Part shown: positions 56,743-64,000 of the stretch, one piece after another
How the letters are laid out: the number at the start of each line of letters is the position of its first letter
Position numbering within the stretch: position 1 is the stretch's first letter
Assembly: GCF_001953875.1 (NCBI RefSeq)
Contig: NZ_MQUR01000021.1
Coordinates: forward strand, 22,643 to 86,642
Length of the DNA: 64,000 bases
Reading direction: 5' to 3'
Source of the DNA: Streptomyces amritsarensis
GTDB taxonomy: Bacteria > Actinomycetota > Actinomycetes > Streptomycetales > Streptomycetaceae
Made by a program: the position numbers and the translations under genes
Notes under the pieces: generated by a model
Seen by the model: only the letters and a program-made list of their open reading frames with translations
Told to the model about the DNA's origin: nothing
The model's database searches: none

Positions 56743-59703
56743 ATGAGTCACCGCGCGAGAGTCGTCCTCGCCGCAAGCGCACTCGTTCTCGGAACCACAC
56801 TCGCCGCGCTGCCCGCGGCGGCCCAGGACCGGCCCGGCACCGCCGGCGCGGCCGGCACCGAGGAGGTGCGGGTCTACGACGCCGACATCACCAAGGAACA
56901 GGTGCCGCTCGTCCTCGCCGCCGGCCAGGACGCCCACGAGCTCACCGAACGCGCCCCGGAGACCGGGACCGCCCGGGTCGAGCTCTTCCTCACCGCGGCC
57001 CAGGCCGGCGAGCTCGCGGCCCAGGGCGTCCGGCTCGCCGAGCGCAAGATCCCCGCCCAGGGCCTGGCCCGGGCCAAGGCCGCCGGCGACGGCGTGTTCC
57101 GCCCGTACAGCGGCAAGGGCGGCCTCCAGGAGGAGATCCTGCGCACGGCCGGGGAGAACCCGGAGCTCACCAAGGTCGTCTCCATCGGCAGGACCGTCCA
57201 GGGCAAGGACATCCTCGCGCTCAAGGTCAGCAAGAACGCGAAGAAGACCAGGGACGGCTCCAAACCCTCCGTGCTGTACATGTCCAACCAGCACGCCCGC
57301 GAGTGGATCACCCCCGAGATGACCCGGCGGCTGATGCACCACACCCTCGACCACTACGGCAAGGACCAGCGGATCACGAAGCTGGTGGACTCCAGCGAGC
57401 TGTGGTTCCTGCTCAGCGCCAACCCCGACGGCTACGACCACACCCACGCCGCCGAGAGCCAGCGGCTGTGGCGCAAGAACCTGCGCGACAACAACGGCGA
57501 CGGGAGGATCACCACCGGCGACGGGGTCGACCTCAACCGCAACTTCGCCTACAAGTGGGGCTACGACAACGAGGGCTCCTCGCCGAACCAGGCCGGCGAG
57601 ACCTACCGCGGCCCCAAGGCCTCCTCCGAGCCCGAGACCGTCGCCCTCGACGCCTTCCAGAAGCGCATCGGCTTCGAGTACGCCGTCAACTACCACTCCG
57701 CCGCCGAGCTGATCCTCTACGGCGTCGGCTGGCAGGTGGCCACCCCCACCCCGGACGACGTCGCCTACAAGGCGCTCGCCGGCACCCCCGAGAACCCGGC
57801 GGTCCCGGGCTACTACCCGCAGGTGTCCTCGGAGCTCTACACCACCAACGGCGAGGCCGACGGCCACGGCGCCAACGTCAACGGCATCATGATGTTCACG
57901 CCGGAGATGACCACCTGCCAGACCGCCTCCGCGAGCGACCCGAACGACCGGTGGAGGCCCGAGGACTGCGCCTCCGGCTTCAACTTCCCGGACGACGAGA
58001 AGCTCATCCAGGAGGAGTTCGCCAAGAACGTCCCCTTCGCCCTCGCGGTCGGCGAGAGCGCCGCGCACCCGGACCGCCCGGCGTCCCCGGTCGGCCTGAG
58101 CGCGGCCGACTTCACCCTCGACGCCTTCACCACCTCCTACGCGGCCCGCGGTCAGGACCAGGAGGTCGCCGTCACGGCCCGCAAGGCCCTGAAGGACAAG
58201 GAGCTCAACTACCGCATCAACGGCGGCCGCACGCACGACGAGGACCTCGAGGCCTGGAAGGGCGGCGACGTCTACGGCGGCGAGGACAACAACTGGTTCG
58301 ACGAGTACCGGGCCGAGGTCGAGGGCGCGAAGCCCGGCGACAAGGTCGAGGTCTGGTTCACCGGCCGCGACCGCTCCGGCAAGCGGGTCTCCAGCGAGCA
58401 CTTCACGTACACGGTGGCCGAGCGGCCGCGCGCCGACGTGCTGGTGGTCGCCGAGGAGGGCGCCGCCGCCCAGCACGCCCAGAAGTACGTCGACGCGCTG
58501 CGCGCCAACGGCCGGTCCGCCGCGGTCTGGGACGTCGCCGTCCAAGGCGTCCCGCACCACCTGGGTGTCCTCTCCCACTTCGGTACGGCCGTCCACTACA
58601 CGGGCGCCAAGTCGCCCGGCGGCGACACGCAGTTGGCGGTGCGCGACTTCCTCAACGAGGGCGGCCGGCTGATCGAGGCCGGCGAGCTGGCGGGCGGCAA
58701 CGCCCAGGTCGGCCGCGCCGTGACCAACGACTTCAGCCAGTACTGGCTGGGCGCCTACGGCCGCAGCAGCACCCCCGGCGCCACCGGCTTCGCCGGCACC
58801 GGAGCCCTCCAGGGTGCGCAGGGAGGCCTGGGTGACGCCGCGGGCAACCCGCTCAACGCCCCCGGCTCCTACACCGTGACCTCCGAGACCCTGGCGCCCG
58901 CGCAGTTCCCGCAGTTCTCCAGCGCGCAGGCGGGCCGGTACACCGGCGTCACGAACCCGTACGCCCCCTACGCCGGCACGGGGATGGCCTCGGCGCTCCA
59001 CACCGACAACGACTGGAAGCGGCTCGTCCGCACCCTCGACCTCACCGGGGTGACCGCCGCCGACCAGCCGAAGCTGAAGCTCGCCCTCAACTGGAACACC
59101 GAGGAGGGCTACGACCACGCCGCACTGGAGGCCCGCAGCGCCGGCGGCGACGACTGGACCATGCTGCCGGAGGAGGGCGGGCTGAGCAGCTCGGCCGTCC
59201 CGGAGGAGTGCGCGGCCGGGTTCTTCATCAACGGCCACCCGTTCCTGCGCCGCTACCTCACCCTGGACGGCGGCGGCTGCAGCCCGCAGGGCACCAGCGG
59301 CCGGTGGAACACCTTCACCGGGTCCTCCGGCGGCTGGAAGCAGGTCTCCTTCGACCTGAGCGCCTACGCGGGCCGTTCCGTCGAGCTCTCGCTCTCCTCC
59401 ATCACCGACCCGGGTTCGGGCGGACGCGGCGTCTTCGCGGACGAGGCGCGGCTGTCGACCGCCGGCGGGGAACAGGCCGTCGAGGGGTTCGAGACCTCCC
59501 TCGGCGCGTGGGCGGCCCAGGGCGCGCCCGCCGGAAGCCCCGACGTCGCGGGCGACTGGTCCCGCACCGGCGAGCTCTTCCGCTCCTACGCCTCGGTGAC
59601 CACGCGTGACACCGTCCTTCTGGGCTTCGGCCTGGAACACCTGCCCGCGGCGGCGGACCGCGCCCTACTCGTCGGTAAGGCACTCCGCTCGCTCAACCGC
59701 TGA
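56743..59703 (+). CDS. Secreted M14-family zinc carboxypeptidase
   Basis: 986 aa; AGGGGGG before the ATG. Signal peptide (residues 1-28, ending AAAQ). A propeptide-like region reaches about 118. The M14 domain follows: zinc ligands His184 and Glu187 in SNQHAREWITPEM, substrate-binding LLSANPDGYDHTH, DLNRNFAYKWG, zinc ligand His318 in NYHSAAELILYG, and catalytic Glu388 in FTPEM. The C-terminal 500 residues include Ig-like strands, a ThuA/GATase-like segment (LVVAEEGAAAQHAQKYVDALRANG) and a MAM/jelly-roll-type end. The long C-terminus is unusual for an M14 enzyme, though such forms occur in Streptomyces. It is exported and probably scavenges peptides. Confidence 0.93.
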   Translation: MSHRARVVLAASALVLGTTLAALPAAAQDRPGTAGAAGTEEVRVYDADITKEQVPLVLAAGQDAHELTERAPETGTARVELFLTAAQAGELAAQGVRLAERKIPAQGLARAKAAGDGVFRPYSGKGGLQEEILRTAGENPELTKVVSIGRTVQGKDILALKVSKNAKKTRDGSKPSVLYMSNQHAREWITPEMTRRLMHHTLDHYGKDQRITKLVDSSELWFLLSANPDGYDHTHAAESQRLWRKNLRDNNGDGRITTGDGVDLNRNFAYKWGYDNEGSSPNQAGETYRGPKASSEPETVALDAFQKRIGFEYAVNYHSAAELILYGVGWQVATPTPDDVAYKALAGTPENPAVPGYYPQVSSELYTTNGEADGHGANVNGIMMFTPEMTTCQTASASDPNDRWRPEDCASGFNFPDDEKLIQEEFAKNVPFALAVGESAAHPDRPASPVGLSAADFTLDAFTTSYAARGQDQEVAVTARKALKDKELNYRINGGRTHDEDLEAWKGGDVYGGEDNNWFDEYRAEVEGAKPGDKVEVWFTGRDRSGKRVSSEHFTYTVAERPRADVLVVAEEGAAAQHAQKYVDALRANGRSAAVWDVAVQGVPHHLGVLSHFGTAVHYTGAKSPGGDTQLAVRDFLNEGGRLIEAGELAGGNAQVGRAVTNDFSQYWLGAYGRSSTPGATGFAGTGALQGAQGGLGDAAGNPLNAPGSYTVTSETLAPAQFPQFSSAQAGRYTGVTNPYAPYAGTGMASALHTDNDWKRLVRTLDLTGVTAADQPKLKLALNWNTEEGYDHAALEARSAGGDDWTMLPEEGGLSSSAVPEECAAGFFINGHPFLRRYLTLDGGGCSPQGTSGRWNTFTGSSGGWKQVSFDLSAYAGRSVELSLSSITDPGSGGRGVFADEARLSTAGGEQAVEGFETSLGAWAAQGAPAGSPDVAGDWSRTGELFRSYASVTTRDTVLLGFGLEHLPAAADRALLVGKALRSLNR

Positions 59704-59751
59704 TCAGCGCCACCCTCGACGCTCACCCAGAGTGACCGGGGTCAAGGTCCC

Positions 59752-59786
59752 CGGGGCCCGCGCCGGTACGTCCCGAGCGGGCCCCG
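59752..59786 (+). terminator. Hairpin after the carboxypeptidase gene
   Basis: 10-bp stem 59752-59761 with 59777-59786, loop 15 nt, 49 bp after the stop. Confidence 0.65.
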
Positions 59787-59832
59787 CAGGGGATACCCCG
59801 GCGAAGTGGGGGGAGTGTCAGCCCTCGACCGA

Positions 59833-60940
<1,108 letters not shown>

Positions 60941-60970
60941 GTTTCCCGGGCTGACACCACGATGTGAAGC

Positions 60971-61012
60971 ACAGGGTCCGGGCCGCGCGACGATGCGCAG
61001 TCCGGACCCTGT
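60971..61012 (+). terminator. Attenuator-like hairpin between gap and pgk
   Basis: 11-bp perfect stem 60971-60981 with 61002-61012, loop 20 nt that can pair internally. No T tract follows, so partial termination or 3' end protection of gap mRNA is more likely than full stop. Confidence 0.7.
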
Positions 61013-61067
61013 AGCTTGCCAGTCGTTCTTCGCCCCCGACACGGGCGCCCAAAGGAGTCAGAAACAC

Positions 61068-62279
61068 ATGAAGACGATCGACGAACTGCTCGCCGAAGGC
61101 GTCAAGGGCAAGCGGGTCTTCGTCCGCGCGGACCTCAACGTCCCGCTCGCCGAGGGCACCATCACCGACGACGGCCGCATCCGCGCCGTCCAGCCCACGA
61201 TCGCGAAGCTCGCCGAGGCCGGCGCCCGCGTCATCGTGGCCTCGCACCTCGGCCGCCCCAAGGGCGCCCCGGACCCGGCCTTCTCGCTCGCGCCGGCCGC
61301 CGCGCGCCTCGGTGAACTGCTCGGCGCGGACGTCGCGTTCGCCACCGACACCGTGGGTTCCTCCGCCAAGGAGACCGTCGCCGCCCTCACCGACGGCAAG
61401 GTGGCCGTCATCGAGAACCTCCGCTTCAACGCCGGCGAGACCTCCAAGGACGACGCCGAGCGCGGCGCCTTCGCCGACCAGCTGGCGGAGCTCGCCGACG
61501 TCTACGTCGGCGACGGCTTCGGCGCCGTCCACCGCAAGCACGCCTCGGTCTTCGACCTGCCCAAGCGGCTCCCGCACGCGGCCGGGCAGCTCATCGCCAC
61601 CGAGGTCGGCGTCCTGAAGAAGCTGACGGACGAGGTCAAGCGGCCCTACGTCGTGGTCCTCGGCGGCGCCAAGGTCTCCGACAAGCTCGCCGTCATCGAC
61701 GAGCTGCTCGGCAAGGCCGACCGCCTCCTGATCGGCGGCGGCATGGCCTACACCTTCCTCTACGCCAAGGGCTACGAGGTCGGCATCTCCCTGCTCCAGA
61801 AGGACCAGGTCGAAAAGGTCAAGGAGTACATGGCCCGGGCCGAGTCCACCGGCGTCGAGCTCGTCCTGCCGGTCGACATCCTGGCCTCGACGGACTTCCC
61901 CGACCTCAAGGGCAAGACCCCGGCCGAGTACACCACCGTCGACGCGGACAAGATCCCCGCCGACAAGGAGGGTCTGGACATCGGTCCCAAGACCCGCGAG
62001 CTGTACGCCTCGAAGATCGCCGACGCGGCGACCGTGTTCTGGAACGGTCCCCTGGGCGTCTTCGAGCACCCCGACTACGCCGGAGGCACCCGCGCGATCG
62101 CGCAGGCCCTCGTCGACAGTGACGCCTTCACCGTCGTCGGCGGCGGCGACAGCGCCGCCGCGGTCCGCACGCTGGGCTTCGACGAGAACGCTTTCGGCCA
62201 CATTTCGACCGGTGGCGGCGCCTCCCTCGAGTACCTCGAGGGCAAGACGCTCCCCGGCCTCGCCGCCCTGGAGGGCTGA
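61068..62279 (+). CDS. pgk: Phosphoglycerate kinase
   Basis: 403 aa; AAAGGAG 10 nt before the ATG. Transfers phosphate from 1,3-bisphosphoglycerate to ADP. Signature VFVRADLNVPL (residues 17-27), HLGRPKG, IENLRFNAGE, DGFGAVHRKHAS, VLGGAKVSDKL, GGGMAYTFL, the ATP loop VFWNGPLGVFE and VGGGDSAAAV, ending HISTGGGASLEYLEGK. The length is standard. It is followed by tpiA after 6 nt, so the two are co-translated. Confidence 0.97.
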   Translation: MKTIDELLAEGVKGKRVFVRADLNVPLAEGTITDDGRIRAVQPTIAKLAEAGARVIVASHLGRPKGAPDPAFSLAPAAARLGELLGADVAFATDTVGSSAKETVAALTDGKVAVIENLRFNAGETSKDDAERGAFADQLAELADVYVGDGFGAVHRKHASVFDLPKRLPHAAGQLIATEVGVLKKLTDEVKRPYVVVLGGAKVSDKLAVIDELLGKADRLLIGGGMAYTFLYAKGYEVGISLLQKDQVEKVKEYMARAESTGVELVLPVDILASTDFPDLKGKTPAEYTTVDADKIPADKEGLDIGPKTRELYASKIADAATVFWNGPLGVFEHPDYAGGTRAIAQALVDSDAFTVVGGGDSAAAVRTLGFDENAFGHISTGGGASLEYLEGKTLPGLAALEG

Positions 62280-62285
62280 ACCCGC

Positions 62286-63062
62286 ATGACCACCCGCACC
62301 CCGCTCATGGCGGGCAACTGGAAGATGAACCTCAACCACCTCGAGGCCATCGCCCACGTCCAGAAGCTCGCCTTCGCGCTCGCCGACAAGGACTACGACG
62401 CCGTCGAGGTCGCGGTCCTGCCGCCCTTCGTCGACCTGCGCTCCGTCCAGACCCTGGTCGACGGCGACAAGCTGAAGATCAAGTACGGCGCCCAGGACAT
62501 CTCCGCGCACGACTCCGGCGCCTACACCGGCGAGATCTCCGGCCCGATGCTGTCGAAGCTCAAGTGCACGTACGTGGCCGTCGGCCACAGCGAGCGCCGC
62601 CAGTACCACGGCGAGACCGACGAGATCTGCAACGCCAAGGTCAAGGCCGCCTTCAAGCACGGGATCACCCCGATCCTGTGCGTCGGCGAGGGCCTGGACG
62701 TCCGCAAGGCCGGCCGGCAGGTCCCGTACACGCTCGCCCAGCTCGACGGCGGCCTGAAGGACGTCCCGGCCGAGCAGGTCGAGTCCATCGTGATCGCCTA
62801 CGAGCCCGTCTGGGCCATCGGGACCGGCGAGGTCGCCACCCCCGAGGACGCCCAGGAGGTCTGCGGGGCCATCCGCGGCCGCCTCGCGGAGCTGTACTCG
62901 CAGGAGCTGGCCGACAAGGTCCGCATCCAGTACGGCGGCTCCGTGAAGTCCGGGAACATCGCGGCGATCATGGCCCAGCCCGACGTCGACGGCGCCCTGG
63001 TCGGCGGCGCGGCGCTCGACGCGGACGAGTTCGTCAAGATCGTCCGCTTCCGCGACCAGTGA
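62286..63062 (+). CDS. tpiA: Triosephosphate isomerase
   Basis: 258 aa. Interconverts dihydroxyacetone phosphate and glyceraldehyde 3-phosphate. Catalytic Lys in [10 protein letters not shown] (about residue 13), His in [14 protein letters not shown] (about 100), Glu in [17 protein letters not shown] (about 172) and the phosphate loop [11 protein letters not shown] and [17 protein letters not shown]. The start lies 6 nt after the pgk stop; the pgk C-terminal codons supply a GGAGGG about 13 nt upstream. Confidence 0.97.
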   Translation: MTTRTPLMAGNWKMNLNHLEAIAHVQKLAFALADKDYDAVEVAVLPPFVDLRSVQTLVDGDKLKIKYGAQDISAHDSGAYTGEISGPMLSKLKCTYVAVGHSERRQYHGETDEICNAKVKAAFKHGITPILCVGEGLDVRKAGRQVPYTLAQLDGGLKDVPAEQVESIVIAYEPVWAIGTGEVATPEDAQEVCGAIRGRLAELYSQELADKVRIQYGGSVKSGNIAAIMAQPDVDGALVGGAALDADEFVKIVRFRDQ

Positions 63063-63093
63063 GTATGCGGTAGGGCCGATCCGTCGTACCCTT

Positions 63094-63133
63094 GCGGGGG
63101 CCAGGGGCTGGACCACCAGCCGCTGGCCCCCGC
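63094..63133 (+). terminator. Long hairpin between tpiA and secG
   Basis: 11-bp outer stem (63094-63104 with 63123-63133), a 3x3 internal loop and a 4-bp inner stem with ACCA loop. No T tract. secG starts 53 bp later, so some read-through is likely. Confidence 0.75.
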
Positions 63134-63186
63134 GCACATCCCGCAAAGCCGGAAAGCCTGAAAAAGCCAGAAAGTAGGAATCAGCC

Positions 63187-63423
63187 GTGATTATGGGGTT
63201 CTCGATCGCCCTGATCGTCTTCAGCGCCCTGCTGATGCTGCTCGTGCTGATGCACAAGGGCAAGGGCGGCGGCCTCTCCGACATGTTCGGCGGCGGCATG
63301 CAGTCGTCGGTCGGCGGCTCCTCCGTCGCGGAGCGGAACCTGGACCGCATCACCGTCGTGGTGGGCCTGCTCTGGTTCGCGTGCATCGTCGCGCTCGGCC
63401 TGGTGATGAAGTCGGGCAGCTGA
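63187..63423 (+). CDS. secG: Preprotein translocase subunit SecG
   Basis: 78 aa from GTG (TAGGAA upstream). Two membrane helices (residues about 3-22 and 55-75) with the conserved loop LMHKGKGGGLSDMFGGG between. SecG associates with SecYE and aids protein export. Its position after tpiA is the standard arrangement in actinobacteria. The alternative ATG two codons later would remove only two residues. Confidence 0.95.
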   Translation: MIMGFSIALIVFSALLMLLVLMHKGKGGGLSDMFGGGMQSSVGGSSVAERNLDRITVVVGLLWFACIVALGLVMKSGS

Positions 63424-63511
63424 CCGTTCTCGCCATTCCGGCAGTCCGGTCGGCATCGCCCGACCTATGATGAGGCTGGCGTCCGCGACGTGGAATCAGT
63501 AACTCCGCTCG

Positions 63512-63540
63512 CTGGACGTGCGTTGGGCCTTACGTAGACT
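63512..63540 (+). promoter_or_regulatory. Candidate promoter of the RbpA-family gene
   Basis: CTGGAC (63512-63517), 17 bp, TAGACT (63535-63540), giving a leader of about 58 nt. The -35 is non-consensus. Confidence 0.5.
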
Positions 63541-63604
63541 TGGGCGCTCCGCGGCGGAAATTCCACTCATACTCCGCGGCACCATCACGCAGGGAGTTAC
63601 GACC

Positions 63605-63940
63605 GTGGCAAGTGGCAACGCGATCCGTGGTAGCCGGGTCGGAGCGGGGCCGATGGGTGAGGCGGAGCGCGGCGAGTCCGCGCCCCGCCTGCGCATCTCC
63701 TTCTGGTGCTCGAACGGGCACGAGACGCAGCCGAGCTTCGCCAGCGACGCGCAGGTGCCGGACACCTGGGACTGCCCGCGCTGCGGGTTCCCGGCCGGCC
63801 AGGACCGGGACAACCCGCCCGCGCCGCCGCGCACCGAGCCCTACAAGACGCACCTGGCGTACGTGCGCGAACGGCGCTCGGACGCCGACGGCGAGGCGAT
63901 CCTCGCCGAGGCGCTCGCCAAGCTCCGGGGCGAGATCTGA
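63605..63940 (+). CDS. rbpA: RbpA-family RNA polymerase-binding protein
   Basis: 111 aa from GTG (AGGGAG upstream). RbpA-type core: a small zinc-ribbon-like barrel with SFWCSNGHETQPSF and WDCPRCGFPAG, then the sigma-interacting helix KTHLAYVRERRSDADGEAILAEALAKLR. RbpA binds the principal sigma factor and RNA polymerase and stabilises the open complex. I know the classical S. coelicolor RbpA (SCO1421, 124 aa) as a different sequence with ALRGTRLVV at its N-terminus; this protein, next to secG, is the second paralogue type even though annotation pipelines often call both rbpA. It ends at a 14-bp terminator. Confidence 0.88.
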   Translation: MASGNAIRGSRVGAGPMGEAERGESAPRLRISFWCSNGHETQPSFASDAQVPDTWDCPRCGFPAGQDRDNPPAPPRTEPYKTHLAYVRERRSDADGEAILAEALAKLRGEI

Positions 63941-63967
63941 TACCGCCCGGCGAATGTGACGTGAGGC

Positions 63968-64000
63968 CCGGCCCCGCAGGAATCTCTCCTGCGGGGCCGG
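63968..64000 (+). terminator. Terminator of the RbpA-family gene
   Basis: 14-bp perfect stem (63968-63981 with 63987-64000), loop ATCTC, ending exactly at the window edge, so a T tract beyond cannot be judged. Confidence 0.85.

Noticed and set aside
56638..59640. A 1000-codon minus-strand open frame
   Set aside because: Antisense to the M14 carboxypeptidase, whose plus-strand frame has all catalytic residues.
63492..63524. SigR-type promoter (GGAAT then GTT) before the RbpA-family gene
   Set aside because: Spacing is 25 bp rather than the 18-19 bp needed.

Overview
This 64-kb window is core chromosome of a Streptomyces species. The base composition is very GC-rich, with G/C-ending codons and frequent GTG starts. 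WhiA, a long sortase-anchored chaplin and an RbpA-family protein are present, and so is the uvrC-rapZ-yvcK-whiA-gap-pgk-tpiA-secG order typical of streptomycetes. I see no insertion sequence, integrase, prophage, CRISPR array, tRNA or rRNA. The one edge-truncated gene is a molybdopterin oxidoreductase at the left end.

Layout. 1-7.3 kb: FdhF/YdeP-like oxidoreductase, polA, a DUF4184 membrane protein and a secreted transglycosylase with a Thr-Pro tail. 7.5-12.2 kb: a small membrane peptide, a DUF3068 protein, HrpB helicase and a methyltransferase. 12.3-16.7 kb: rpsA with a strong promoter and long leader, a PAC2 protein, coaE, a TPR protein and DUF6343. 16.8-25.7 kb: a secreted protein divergent from a membrane-anchored XRE regulator, a SNF2 helicase-SWIM operon, a HAD-like protein, a chaplin, DUF2293 and a cupin. 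25.8-34.5 kb: a WGR-propeller protein, a P-loop-less uridine-kinase homologue, psuG-psuK, a methyltransferase-cupin fusion, an MFS exporter, an alkyltransferase and a GDPD. 34.8-43.7 kb: uvrB, two TerD proteins, a riboswitch-controlled terC, an MHS-type MFS transporter, an MBL hydrolase and a mycothiol-dependent enzyme. 43.9-51.2 kb: uvrA, a sugar kinase, a Rieske lipoprotein, an HTH regulator with clear operator-like repeats, a papain-like protease and an anchored secreted protein. 51.6-64 kb: uvrC-rapZ-yvcK-whiA, an M14 carboxypeptidase, gap-pgk-tpiA-secG and an RbpA-family gene.

How parts work together. The most coherent signal is a DNA-damage set. polA, uvrB, uvrC, the alkyltransferase gene and the SNF2-SWIM operon each carry a TTGTC(A/G)GTG-like element, exactly 8 bp, then a TANNNT -10 box. 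This is the LexA-independent (RecA-NDp/PafBC-type) actinobacterial damage promoter. In four of the five the start codon lies only 6-7 nt after the -10 box, so the mRNAs are probably leaderless. uvrA, also in the window, lacks the element.

A second regulatory find is a yybP-ykoY-type (Mn2+) riboswitch upstream of terC. Its P1 3' strand can pair either with the P1 5' strand or with the terC Shine-Dalgarno, a ready-made translational switch. Other non-coding structure includes operator-like palindromes at the chaplin, cupin and HTH-regulator promoters. There are perfect hairpins at most operon ends, two of them overlapping the 3' end of a converging gene, and GC-rich intergenic repeats sharing the core CGCCGGCGGGG.
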